Shown here piece by piece: positions 1 to 8,385 of a stretch of 64,000 nt of DNA (the first letter of the stretch is position 1; each line of letters begins with the position of its first letter). Origin of the DNA: Microbacter margulisiae (GTDB taxonomy: Bacteria; Bacteroidota; Bacteroidia; Bacteroidales; Paludibacteraceae); NCBI RefSeq assembly GCF_014192515.1, contig NZ_JACHYB010000001.1, positions 2,170,001 through 2,234,000 on the forward strand. The letters run 5' to 3'. Position numbers and translations under genes: made by a program. The notes beneath the pieces were generated by a model. That model made no database searches. It saw only the letters and a list, made by a program, of their open reading frames with translations, and was not told where the DNA came from.

Positions 1-705
1 ATGAACGTGGAAGTTCGCCGCATGATTGGCTATTTGCCCGAACACAACCCGCTTTATCCTGATCTGTATGTAAAAGAATACCTGCGCTTCGTAGCCGGAA
101 TGTATCATCTGGGTCGCCGTACAAAACCGCGTGTTGACGAAATGATTGAGCGAACCGGATTAACACATGAGTATAAAAAACGGATCGGAGAGTTATCTAA
201 AGGATACCGGCAACGGGTAGGACTTGCTCAGGCATTGATCCATGATCCCAATGTATTGATTCTGGATGAACCGACTACCGGACTTGATCCCAATCAACTT
301 GAAGAGATCCGTCAGTTGATCCGGGAGGTGGGACAGGAGAAAACGGTTTTGTTTTCAACGCATATTATGCAAGAGGTAAAAGCGCTTTGCCAAAGGGTAA
401 TCATTATTCATCAGGGACATATCGTAGCCGATGGAACCGAACAGATGCTTACGCACGATATAAACGACGGACATTATGAAACAATAGTGGAGTTTGATCG
501 TCCGGTCAGCACAGAGGCATTACGGAGCATCGATAACGTATCAGATGCCAAAGCACTCTCCCCGACGCTCTATCATGTACAAAGCGCTGCAGATGTACGC
601 GCCGATTTATTCCGGTTTGCAGTAGCCTACGGATATGTGATCCTGACATTGAAGCAGCAGGAACACAGCATGGAAGAAGTATTTAAAGAATTGACATTGA
701 AATAA
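1..705 (+). CDS. gldA: GldA-type ABC transporter ATP-binding protein, 5' truncated by window edge
   Basis: This is the C-terminal part of an ABC ATPase of the kind that works with GldF/GldG in Bacteroidota gliding and secretion-linked transport. The Walker A loop is missing because the gene begins before the window; the first visible residues already match the region after Walker A (Q-loop region, YLPEHNPLYPDL). The signature LSKGYRQR is at about residues 65-72, Walker B VLILDEP at 85-91 and the H-loop STHIMQEV near residue 121 of the visible part. The ATG at position 1 is therefore not the true start. A short C-terminal regulatory-like extension of about 90 residues follows, as in GldA homologues. 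The exosortase gene starts 9 bases downstream, so the two are probably co-transcribed. Assignment to GldA rather than another DRA-type ATPase is by resemblance only. Confidence 0.75.
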   Translation: MNVEVRRMIGYLPEHNPLYPDLYVKEYLRFVAGMYHLGRRTKPRVDEMIERTGLTHEYKKRIGELSKGYRQRVGLAQALIHDPNVLILDEPTTGLDPNQLEEIRQLIREVGQEKTVLFSTHIMQEVKALCQRVIIIHQGHIVADGTEQMLTHDINDGHYETIVEFDRPVSTEALRSIDNVSDAKALSPTLYHVQSAADVRADLFRFAVAYGYVILTLKQQEHSMEEVFKELTLK

Positions 706-713
706 AAAGTACT

Positions 714-1313
714 ATGGCATTCTTCAAATTGACCAAATTCAGAAACCGCTGGGACGGCATAGCTCCTTATCAAGGGGTTATTTTGTTTTTTGTTATCATG
801 ATGCTGGCCAACTGGACATGGAAAACCTTCGTACATGACGGAGACTATGATTCTTATGTATCTCTTTTTGGATATAACATCTCATGGCCTTTTATAAAAA
901 TACAGCATGAAGTGGTAAGAGTGGTAAGCCTCGTTTATGTACTCTTTGATCTACCTTTCGGAATCCGGCATGCAACCGAGTTTACCTTTAGCAACGGGAC
1001 GGCAAGCGATGTAGCGTGGGGTTGTACCGCCGTGAAGCAGGCATTTATCTATACGTGCATCATTGCATTCAGTCGTGGTCCCTGGAAACATAAATGGTGG
1101 TACATTTTAGCGGCATTTCCTATCCTGCATACTTTCAACGTGATCCGCATCAGTGCTATCGGAATGGTTTTAGCCTATCATCCTCACTATTTCTACCTGG
1201 CACACAAGATTATCTTCAAATACTCCTTCTATTTCCTTATTTTCCTGTTGTGGGTATTGTGGGAGGAAGTATTTCGTCTTCGTCCTCTGAAAAAAAACAG
1301 CGCCTCACAATAG
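714..1313 (+). CDS. Exosortase/archaeosortase family membrane protein
   Basis: A 199-residue multi-pass membrane protein with the three residues expected of the exosortase/archaeosortase transpeptidase fold: Cys104 in WGCTAVKQ, Arg145 in NVIRISAIG and His164 in LAHKIIFKY. Exosortases cleave and re-attach proteins carrying a C-terminal PEP-CTERM-like sorting tag at the membrane. Hydrophobic segments lie at about 21-36, 66-82, 108-120, 127-155 and 168-184. It follows the gldA-type gene by 9 bases. No protein with an obvious PEP-CTERM-type tail is seen in this window, so the substrate is unknown. Family membership is well supported by the catalytic triad spacing; the subfamily (XrtF or other) is not determined. 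Confidence 0.8.
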   Translation: MAFFKLTKFRNRWDGIAPYQGVILFFVIMMLANWTWKTFVHDGDYDSYVSLFGYNISWPFIKIQHEVVRVVSLVYVLFDLPFGIRHATEFTFSNGTASDVAWGCTAVKQAFIYTCIIAFSRGPWKHKWWYILAAFPILHTFNVIRISAIGMVLAYHPHYFYLAHKIIFKYSFYFLIFLLWVLWEEVFRLRPLKKNSASQ

Positions 1314-1430
1314 ATACAACAAATTAATTACGTATCTACACATCAACAGAGACGATGAGCGTTTTACTCTTCCATCCCAGAAATTAGAGATATAATCATA
1401 ACAAAAACAGAAATATTTCATTGAAATAAG

Positions 1431-1438
1431 TATATTTG
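1431..1438 (+). promoter_or_regulatory. Bacteroidota -7 box upstream of the ATPase/DUF4435 pair
   Basis: TATATTTG matches the Bacteroidota -7 consensus TAnnTTTG. It lies 22 bases before the ATG of the ATPase gene, which suggests the two-gene cassette has its own promoter and is not read only from the upstream genes. The -33 element is not clear. Confidence 0.45.
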
Positions 1439-1460
1439 TACTATAAATGTATTTTTACTG

Positions 1461-2294
1461 ATGAAAAACTATACTTTACCAAATTACCACATCAAAAAAA
1501 TAGAAATCCACAATTTCTGGGGGTTACACAATGTTATTTGGGATAACTTGCATCCTGATGTCAATATTCTGGTTGGTATTAATGGGAGTGGAAAATCAAC
1601 TCTATTAAATATAGTCAATTCTGTTTTTTCTCTTGATAAAAATGCATTAAAAAAAATGGGTATCGAAACAGTCAGTATTGAATGTGACGATTTTTCAATA
1701 ACTTATGAAAACAATTCTATCACAAACACAAGCTCTGTTCAACGCTTATTTACCACCATCAATACTTTTGATATACCAGTAAACAAAAATAAGCTCAAAC
1801 AAGACGAAAGTCCATTAACTATTGAACTTAAACAACTTATCCTTCAAACGGGAGGGCATTCTTTTAATGATTATCGCTTAATGGCAACGACTTCCAGCAG
1901 CAAAGCAAAAGAAATTACCGAAAGGATAAAAAGATTTTTTTCATTGATAGATACGTTGTTTAATTATACTGGCAAGCAAATCGAAATAGATGACAAAAAC
2001 AATATTGTTTTCAAAAGCGATACTGGGACAATTTATTTAGAACAACTTTCATCAGGAGAAAAGCAATTGCTGTTAATTCTTTTCAAAGTATTTCTCATGG
2101 ACAACAGACCTTATGTATTATTAATGGATGAACCTGAGATTTCTTTACATATTAGTTGGCAACAAGATTTAATAAAAATACTACGTGAATTGAATCCAAA
2201 TTGTCAGTTAATTATTGCTACTCATTCTCCAAGTCTTTTTGGGAAAGGATGGGGAGATAAAATAACTTTTATGGAACAATTATTTCAAAAATAA
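1461..2294 (+). CDS. AAA/ABC-type ATPase of a PARIS-like (AriA-like) defence pair
   Basis: A 277-residue ATPase of the AAA_15/AAA_21 (SMC/OLD-like) group. Walker A is GINGSGKST at 39-47, the ABC signature LSSGEKQ at 196-202, Walker B YVLLMDEPE at 218-226 and the H-loop ATHSP at 253-257. The N-terminus (IKKIEIHNFWGLHN) is the usual opening strand of this family. In PARIS systems a similar ATPase (AriA) senses phage anti-restriction proteins and holds the effector AriB. This protein is shorter than I would expect for a typical AriA and has only a small region between Walker A and the signature. The DUF4435 gene starts 3 bases after the stop, so the two are translationally linked. Base composition is visibly more AT-rich than in flanking housekeeping genes, which hints at horizontal transfer. 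The fold is certain; the defence role is inferred from the pairing. Confidence 0.75.
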   Translation: MKNYTLPNYHIKKIEIHNFWGLHNVIWDNLHPDVNILVGINGSGKSTLLNIVNSVFSLDKNALKKMGIETVSIECDDFSITYENNSITNTSSVQRLFTTINTFDIPVNKNKLKQDESPLTIELKQLILQTGGHSFNDYRLMATTSSSKAKEITERIKRFFSLIDTLFNYTGKQIEIDDKNNIVFKSDTGTIYLEQLSSGEKQLLLILFKVFLMDNRPYVLLMDEPEISLHISWQQDLIKILRELNPNCQLIIATHSPSLFGKGWGDKITFMEQLFQK

Positions 2295-2297
2295 AAT

Positions 2298-3251
2298 ATG
2301 ATTCCAGTTAGTCCTGCAAATCATTATCAATATTGGGCCATACACTTTGCCGGAGAAGCACTTCAATTACATTGCGTAGCGAGTATACATGTAGAAGATT
2401 TTGACGATGCTAGTTTCTGGGAAGTATTATTCGATCATTATACATCTAACACAAAGAAGTTTAATTTCATATATCATTCGAAGACTCCTGCAGGTAAAGA
2501 GGCAACTGGAGTGAATCACTGCCTGCAATACGTACCTTATCTGAATAAACAATTTTTTATCTGCATTGACAGTGATTATCGCTATTTAATGCAAGAACCA
2601 AATATCAATCCTAGCCATTTTATTTTTCAGACTTATACATATTCTATTGAAAATCATTATTGTTATCCTAAAGAGTTAAATGCTATTTGTGAAAATGCAA
2701 CTCAACTAAAAAATAACATTTTTGACTTTGATGCATTCTTACTGTCGTATTCCCACGTTCTTTATGAAACTTTAATATGGCATCTGTATTTTCTTAAACA
2801 TGAAAAATCTCTATTTTCAAAAACTGAATTCATTCGATTAATATCCTTACAACAAAGCATTGATAATTATGATATTAATCATAACGGACAAGCTATTATT
2901 GAAGAACTTAATAAAAGATACCAACAAAAAGTTCAACAACTTATTACGCTATATCCGAACACTGATATAGAAAATACAAAAGCCTATTATAAAAATTTGG
3001 GATTACACTCAGACAATGCTTATTTATACGTTCGTGGACACAATTTGTACAATCTTATTTGCGTAATAGGGAATGCCGTTGATGAACAATTATTGAGTTT
3101 AGAAAAAAAGAAGCTCAATGACACAAAAGCTATACAAAAACTATATGACAGAACAGTTTGTTTTAAAGTAGCATTATTAAATCACATAATGTTTGATGAA
3201 TATCCTGAAATTCAAAAAATTGGGAAAGAAATTCGTGAGTTTTTTGAGTAA
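2298..3251 (+). CDS. DUF4435 (TOPRIM-like) protein, AriB-like candidate effector
   Basis: A 317-residue protein whose N-terminal 125 residues match the DUF4435 pattern: an acidic motif HVEDFDDASFW (Glu33), then FFICIDSDYR (Asp91, Asp93), then TYSIENHYCYP (Glu118). The Glu followed by DxD layout is that of a TOPRIM metal site. In PARIS, AriB has this domain and acts as a toxic nuclease, reported to cut tRNA, once released from its ATPase partner. The C-terminal 190 residues are mostly helical by composition and have no motif I recognise. The gene begins 3 bases after the ATPase stop and ends 27 bases before the convergent murC. It is AT-rich like its partner. The DUF4435 call is good; nuclease activity and the defence role are inferences. 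Confidence 0.7.
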   Translation: MIPVSPANHYQYWAIHFAGEALQLHCVASIHVEDFDDASFWEVLFDHYTSNTKKFNFIYHSKTPAGKEATGVNHCLQYVPYLNKQFFICIDSDYRYLMQEPNINPSHFIFQTYTYSIENHYCYPKELNAICENATQLKNNIFDFDAFLLSYSHVLYETLIWHLYFLKHEKSLFSKTEFIRLISLQQSIDNYDINHNGQAIIEELNKRYQQKVQQLITLYPNTDIENTKAYYKNLGLHSDNAYLYVRGHNLYNLICVIGNAVDEQLLSLEKKKLNDTKAIQKLYDRTVCFKVALLNHIMFDEYPEIQKIGKEIREFFE

Positions 3252-3278
3252 TATACGAATAGTCCTAATTGTTTTTTA

Positions 3279-4667
3279 TTAGCATTCTACATGTTTATAA
3301 CGTCTTTGCAGCATCTGCTGAATCCCCGGTAATAACTGGTCAATATTTCCAGCACCAAAGGTAGCCAACACATCAAATGAATCTTTCTTTTCCAACAAGG
3401 GCAACAACTCTTCCTTTGAACATAAAGTCTTGTGAGGAGCTGTAATCTGATCAAAAATAACTTGTGAAGAAACCCCTTCAATAGGCAACTCACGGGCAGG
3501 ATAGATATCCAGTAAAATCACCTCATCCAATTGGGATAATGCTTTGGCAAACTCGTCTGCAAAATCACGCGTACGGGTATAAAGGTGCGGCTGAAAAATG
3601 CCACATACCGTACGCCCTTTGTAAACTTTTTTCAAAGAGCGGATACTGGCATTCAATTCAGTGGGATGATGCGCATAATCATCGATAAAAACAACTTTTT
3701 CATTCTTAAATAAAATATCGAAACGACGACGAATGCCAGCATATGAGGCCATTCCCGCACGTAACTCCTCAGCTTTGGCACCTGCCAGCCAGGCTAGCGA
3801 CATGGCAGCGGTGCCATTCTCAATGTTGATGGGAACAGGAACGCCCAACAAAATATCAGGAATGACTTCACCTGGAGCATGAAAATCAAACCATATTTCA
3901 CCATTATCAATTCGGATATTATCGGCAAAGAAATCGGCCTCTTCTTCTACCGCATAGGTATAGAGACGGGCTGAGCTTTGCAAACGAGGAGTAAGTGGAA
4001 GCCCTTTTTTCATCACCAAAGCCCCATTAGGTTGAATAAGGGAAGTGAAGTGTTCAAAACTTTCACGGAAAGCGGCAGGAGTACCGTAAATATCCAGATG
4101 ATCGGGATCGGCAGCCGTGATAGCAGCCAGATAAGGAGACAAATGATGAAAAGAACGGTCGAATTCATCAGCCTCAATCACCACATAATCGCTATCAGGA
4201 GATAACATAAGATTGGAATCATAGTTTTTGGAAATGCCGCCAAGGAAGGCACTACAATCAATCCCAGACTGGTGTAGTAAATGCGCCGTCATGGTCGAGG
4301 TTGTCGTTTTACCGTGAGTTCCTGCAATGCAAACACCCTTCTGGCTGCGTGTAATCTCTCCCAGAACAGCAGCACGTTTCATCAACGTAAAACCATGCTG
4401 TTCAAAGAAACATTTTTCGGAATGTTCTGCAGGAATGGCAGGGGTAAAGACAACCAATGTTGTTGTTTTATCCAGAAAAAGAAAAGGAATTGCCTTCACA
4501 TCATCATAATAGTGAATGACAATCCCTTCCTGTGCTAGTTGTTCCGTTAGAGGAGTCTTTGTACGATCATAGCCGGCGACATCACACCCTTTGGCGTGAA
4601 AATAACGAGCCAAAGCGCTCATTCCGATACCGCCGATTCCAATAAAATAATAGTGCTGATAAGTCAT
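3279..4667 (-). CDS. murC: UDP-N-acetylmuramate--L-alanine ligase
   Basis: MurC joins L-alanine to UDP-MurNAc, the first amino-acid step of peptidoglycan precursor synthesis in the cytoplasm. The 462-residue protein has the N-terminal nucleotide-sugar loop FIGIGGIGMSALA (8-20), the ATP loop GTHGKTTT (116-123), the EADEFDRSFH motif of the central domain, and the YAHHPTE motif of the C-terminal domain. GIGGIGMS rather than GIGGTAMG argues for MurC over the recycling ligase Mpl. The gene is followed on the same strand by nothing close and preceded 20 bases upstream by a DUF4251 gene, so it lies outside a division/cell-wall cluster. Confidence 0.9.
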   Translation of the reverse strand: MTYQHYYFIGIGGIGMSALARYFHAKGCDVAGYDRTKTPLTEQLAQEGIVIHYYDDVKAIPFLFLDKTTTLVVFTPAIPAEHSEKCFFEQHGFTLMKRAAVLGEITRSQKGVCIAGTHGKTTTSTMTAHLLHQSGIDCSAFLGGISKNYDSNLMLSPDSDYVVIEADEFDRSFHHLSPYLAAITAADPDHLDIYGTPAAFRESFEHFTSLIQPNGALVMKKGLPLTPRLQSSARLYTYAVEEEADFFADNIRIDNGEIWFDFHAPGEVIPDILLGVPVPINIENGTAAMSLAWLAGAKAEELRAGMASYAGIRRRFDILFKNEKVVFIDDYAHHPTELNASIRSLKKVYKGRTVCGIFQPHLYTRTRDFADEFAKALSQLDEVILLDIYPARELPIEGVSSQVIFDQITAPHKTLCSKEELLPLLEKKDSFDVLATFGAGNIDQLLPGIQQMLQRRYKHVEC

Positions 4668-4687
4668 TTGCTTGTTGTGAGTGATTT

Positions 4688-5191
4688 TTATCTGGTAGAA
4701 GCCTTGTCAGGCAAAGTGCATTCTCCATAATAACTGATCGGTTGTCTGTTGTTGGAGTTTACCGAAATAGAAGCATATCCATCGAGAGAAATCCACAAGT
4801 CGAACTGATAATTATCTTCGGTTGTCTGTACCGAAAACTGCCATGTATAGCCTTGCTTCTTTTTTTGGGTAATTTGATCGTTCTTGCGTATACCTTTAAA
4901 GTCAAATCCCCCACCTCCATTGTAAGGAACCGAATAAGCACGGCCATAATAAGGCAAATAAACCCAGACGGAATCATTCTTTAATCGCACCCAATAATCG
5001 GAAGTCAGGTTAATAGACGGGTGTCCCATCGGGATAGCCTGATTAACACTAATCGTTAGATGGCGATGATTCACTGCCTGTTCAATACGCATCGCCTTTG
5101 CTTCTTTTTTCGTTACACTGGTTTTATGTTGTCCTGTTGCAAAAGGAGAAAAAAGCAACAGGCCGCCCAGCATCAAAATTGTTGCTTTCAT
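4688..5191 (-). CDS. DUF4251 domain-containing exported protein
   Basis: A 167-residue protein with an N-terminal signal peptide (MKATILMLGGLLLFSPFATG), then a DUF4251 domain. The family hallmarks are visible: VWVYLPYYGRAYSVPYNGG near residues 75-93, and a C-terminal part in which NRQPISYYGE follows GYASISVNS. DUF4251 proteins are common periplasmic or surface proteins of Bacteroidota and have no known function. It precedes murC by 20 bases on the same strand and has a -7 box at 5259-5266, so the two probably form one transcript. Confidence 0.75.
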   Translation of the reverse strand: MKATILMLGGLLLFSPFATGQHKTSVTKKEAKAMRIEQAVNHRHLTISVNQAIPMGHPSINLTSDYWVRLKNDSVWVYLPYYGRAYSVPYNGGGGFDFKGIRKNDQITQKKKQGYTWQFSVQTTEDNYQFDLWISLDGYASISVNSNNRQPISYYGECTLPDKASTR

Positions 5192-5258
5192 GTTTCATTT
5201 TTATTGTTTAGACTAAGAATATACGGGGATTCATGGCACTCCATGACAGGTGATATTT

Positions 5259-5286
5259 CAAATGTAACTTATTGATAAAATACAAA
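5259..5286 (-). promoter_or_regulatory. Promoter of the DUF4251-murC transcript
   Basis: On the minus strand, TTTG (5283-5286) is followed 16 bases later by TACATTTG (5259-5266), a good match to the Bacteroidota -33 and -7 elements. It lies about 70 bases upstream of the DUF4251 start. Confidence 0.5.
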
Positions 5287-6291
5287 CTACTGATCAGCCC
5301 TTATCCGGCAAGACTCTACAATCCGGTCGATCAGGTGGTTTGATCTCTCATTGACAATCATACGTGCAGGGTCGGCTTCAAACCAGGCAATCGTTTGGCG
5401 GATGCCCTGCGCAAAAGGGATGGAAGCCCTAAACGAAGGGACAAACCGTTTGATCTTTGTGTTATCAAAGACAGCAGGATAGGACTTGTCACCCAATAAT
5501 GATCCTCTTACTGTAGGAATCCCTTCTGCATCGGCTATCGCTGCAATAGCTTCGGAAGTCGCATGTACAATGTTTGCTTCACAACCCACCGCTTCAGCCA
5601 GATAATGGTGAATGCGATCCCAACTCAATGCCTCGTTGGAGGTAATATGAAACGCTTCCCCAATAGCATAATCATTGCCTATAAGCCCGATAAAAGCTTT
5701 GGCGAAATCATCCGCATGCGTTAACGTCCAGGGTGAGGTGCCGTCACCATGTACAACAATAGGTAAACCTTTCCGGATGCGGTCTACAACAGTATATTCG
5801 GCAGAACCTCCCAATGTTGCAGGAATAATATTGCGGTACGTATGCGAAGGACGAACGATAGTTACCGGAAAATCATCCTCCCGGTAATGTTTGGCCAGCA
5901 AATCCTCACATGCAATCTTATTCCGGGAATAATCCCAAAAAGGATTTTTCAGCGGAGTTGATTCCGTAATGACAGACATTAAAAGCGGTTTTTGATACGC
6001 CGACGCCGAACTGATAAAGATATATTGGCGTGTCTTCCCGTGAAAAAGCTGAAAATCGCGTTCCACTTCGTCAGGAGTAAAAGCTATCCAATCAACCACG
6101 CAATCCCACGTGTGCGATTTCAACACTGTTTTCACAGCCTCCACATCTCGGATATCGGCTCGTAGCGAGGTGACGCCATCCATATGTTTTGATCCGCGAT
6201 TAAGATGAAATAGTTCGATATGATTAGCTAAAGCTGCCTGAGAAACAGACGTGCTGATATTGCCGGTTCCCCCGATAAAAAGGACTTTCAT
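5287..6291 (-). CDS. NAD-dependent epimerase/dehydratase-like (atypical SDR) protein
   Basis: A 334-residue Rossmann protein with the dinucleotide loop FIGGTGNIS (5-13) at the N-terminus. Residues 90-140 contain SSASAYQKP and YSRNKIACE, giving the Ser-Tyr-Lys arrangement of extended SDR enzymes (YxxxK as YSRNK). It resembles CSP41-type or sugar-epimerase proteins whose substrates are often unknown. A -7 box lies 33 bases before the start, so it is probably a single-gene transcript. No sugar-biosynthesis neighbour helps to choose a substrate. Confidence 0.7.
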   Translation of the reverse strand: MKVLFIGGTGNISTSVSQAALANHIELFHLNRGSKHMDGVTSLRADIRDVEAVKTVLKSHTWDCVVDWIAFTPDEVERDFQLFHGKTRQYIFISSASAYQKPLLMSVITESTPLKNPFWDYSRNKIACEDLLAKHYREDDFPVTIVRPSHTYRNIIPATLGGSAEYTVVDRIRKGLPIVVHGDGTSPWTLTHADDFAKAFIGLIGNDYAIGEAFHITSNEALSWDRIHHYLAEAVGCEANIVHATSEAIAAIADAEGIPTVRGSLLGDKSYPAVFDNTKIKRFVPSFRASIPFAQGIRQTIAWFEADPARMIVNERSNHLIDRIVESCRIRADQ

Positions 6292-6323
6292 AGGTAATAT
6301 AATTATTCTTTACTTGAGTATTG

Positions 6324-6331
6324 CAAAGGTA
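6324..6331 (-). promoter_or_regulatory. -7 box for the epimerase-like gene
   Basis: TACCTTTG on the minus strand matches TAnnTTTG, 33 bases upstream of the ATG. Confidence 0.5.
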
Positions 6332-6396
6332 CATCTTTTCGACAGGGTTTTGCCGCAATTTTTTATCAAAATGAAACAGGAGAGAAAGAATTTTCC

Positions 6397-7839
6397 TTAC
6401 AACAGCGGACTAAACAACCGTGCGAAAGATTCTTTGATACGAGTGGAAAGAGGACGTTGCTGCCAATGCTCAAGCGTGATCTCGGAACATTGTTGCTGAT
6501 CGGCAACAAAAAACTCGCGAAGCGTTACAGCGGTTTCGTGATCAAAAACAAAAGCATTGAGCTCAAAGTTTTGTTCATAACTACGAAAATCCATGTTAGC
6601 TGATCCTACAGTAGAAAAATGATCGTCAATAACAATAGTTTTACTGTGTAAAAAGGCATTTCGGTAAAGGTAAATCTTCACGCCTGCCTCAAGCGATTGC
6701 GTGATATAGGAATAACTGCTCGACTGTGTCATCCAGGTATCGGTACGTTCAGGAAGCATCACGCGCACATCCACTCCTCCCATCGCTGCAATCTGAAGAG
6801 CGGAAATAACAACCTCGGTCGGCATAAAGTATGGAGTCTGCACATAGACATATTTTGTAGCTGTGTTGATGGCAGAGACAATGCCCTGCATAATGCTCTC
6901 CCAATCGGAGTCAGGCCCGCTCGTAACAATCTGTACAACATTCAGGTTATCGTGTATTCGAATATTACTATACAGATTTTCGATATTCAGCAGCTCCCTA
7001 CTCACAAAATACCAATCGATAAGGAATGCATTAAGCAATCCATAGACAGCAGGTCCGTCAACTTCGAGAAAAGTATCGCGCCAACGTCCCAATTTGTTTC
7101 CAACCAGATAACGGGCTGCCATGTTGATGCCGCCTGTAAAGCCAACCTCGCCATCAATAATAATAATCTTACGGTGATTACGATAATTCACCCTGTTACG
7201 GCGCAAGGTAACCTTAAAATGAACAGGTAGAAAAGGAAAAATCTCAATACCTGCTTTCCGGAGGGTCCGTTGCAGGGATCTTTTGAAATGAAAACTTCCT
7301 ACATAATCGAAAATCAATCTCACCTTAACCCCTTCAAGCGCCTTTTGCATTAACAGGTTAAGGAATTGCTTCCCGACGACATCATTTTCAATAATATAAA
7401 ACTCGGCATTAATCTCATGTTTGGCATTGGCAATCACACTGAACAGCCTTTTGAACGTTTCTCTCTCATCGCCGTAAGCAACAAGCTTATTACCGCAAAA
7501 AGGGAAAGCATCACTGTTCTTTTGTAACAAACGAATCAGCAATTGATGATGAACAGGGAGCGTTTTATTTTCCAGATCAGCCTCTTCCGCCCTAATTTTC
7601 GGTATTTCTCCCAGGCGACGGATACTTTTTCTGGAAACAATTTTCTGCCGTCGATAATCCTGTCCGAAATAAAGATACAAAACAAAGCCCAACCATGGCA
7701 AAAAAAGCAACACCAATATCCAGGAAAGTGATTTTACCGGATTTCTGTTCTCCAATAAAATCACTGAGATAGTGGGTATCACCGTAAAAAGATAAATTGC
7801 CACCAAAAGCCAACCTGATACAGTATCAAAATACAACAT
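6397..7839 (-). CDS. cls: Cardiolipin synthase (phospholipase D family)
   Basis: Cardiolipin synthase condenses two phosphatidylglycerol molecules (or a related phospholipid pair) into cardiolipin at the inner membrane. The 480-residue protein has two N-terminal membrane segments (about 8-29 and 40-58), then two HKD motifs: His222-Lys224-Asp229 in NHRKIIIIDG and His398-Lys400-Asp405 in LHSKTIVIDD, each followed by a GG/GSANMDFRS-type motif. Length and order fit bacterial ClsA-type enzymes. It stands alone with more than 100 bases on both sides. Confidence 0.9.
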   Translation of the reverse strand: MLYFDTVSGWLLVAIYLFTVIPTISVILLENRNPVKSLSWILVLLFLPWLGFVLYLYFGQDYRRQKIVSRKSIRRLGEIPKIRAEEADLENKTLPVHHQLLIRLLQKNSDAFPFCGNKLVAYGDERETFKRLFSVIANAKHEINAEFYIIENDVVGKQFLNLLMQKALEGVKVRLIFDYVGSFHFKRSLQRTLRKAGIEIFPFLPVHFKVTLRRNRVNYRNHRKIIIIDGEVGFTGGINMAARYLVGNKLGRWRDTFLEVDGPAVYGLLNAFLIDWYFVSRELLNIENLYSNIRIHDNLNVVQIVTSGPDSDWESIMQGIVSAINTATKYVYVQTPYFMPTEVVISALQIAAMGGVDVRVMLPERTDTWMTQSSSYSYITQSLEAGVKIYLYRNAFLHSKTIVIDDHFSTVGSANMDFRSYEQNFELNAFVFDHETAVTLREFFVADQQQCSEITLEHWQQRPLSTRIKESFARLFSPLL

Positions 7840-8385
7840 GGTCGATTTGTGGTTATAGAAGATTGACTTCTAATGTAGTGACAACAAAAATAAGGTTATT
7901 TCATGGAATTTCAATAAGAGAAAGACGAAAGTTTCCAATGGAACTTTATTTCATAATATTATCGCAGGTTGTTTTACCCTTTTGTTCAGCCTGTTCTTCC
8001 CGCACATTGTGTTTGCTGAAGAGAAAGTATCATTCATTGCAGGAATAATATTATGAAATCAGAATATTCATCTATACATTTGTACGCTAGAAGAAACATG
8101 ACGTTAGAGAAGTTAAAGGAAGATCAGAAGTTAAAGAAGAACTCTCACTATTACCCGGTAGTTCTTCTTTAACTTCGTGGTTTTCTTAATTTCAGATTTC
8201 TATTATCTACCAACCTGTTATTTATTATATAGTTATCTCCAGAACTTTTTAACTGCAAATCTTCATTTTCAATTGTTCATTGCATTCGTGTTCCTTAACT
8301 TCGGAACTTCTTTAACTTCCGGTTGTTTATTATTCAGCGTCTTAGCCAAAATCACAAATAGTAATCAAAAATAAATTATAATCTC
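7840..8385 (+). other. Gene-poor interval with a short open frame and a strong hairpin
   Basis: This 546-base interval has no long coding region. It holds a -7 box TACATTTG at 8075-8082 (+), a 24-codon open frame at 8098-8172, and a perfect 17-base inverted repeat at 8127-8176. Further on (about 8285-8325) there are partial copies of the same words (for example ACTTCTTTAACTTCC). The rest is AT-rich with no recognisable element. Confidence 0.5.
8127..8176. repeat. Perfect 17-bp inverted repeat (stem-loop)
   Basis: GAAGTTAAAGAAGAACT (8127-8143) pairs without mismatch with 8160-8176 around a 16-base loop. The following sequence is only partly T-rich, so a terminator is possible but not clear. 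Related half-copies occur at 8111-8120 and near 8305-8325. Confidence 0.6.

Noticed and set aside
3279..4667. Mpl instead of MurC
   Set aside because: The N-terminal loop GIGGIGMS and the overall length fit MurC; Mpl usually has GIGGTAMG.
6697..7230. A 177-codon plus-strand frame inside cls
   Set aside because: It is antisense to the conserved HKD-containing gene and reads as His/Asn-rich noise.
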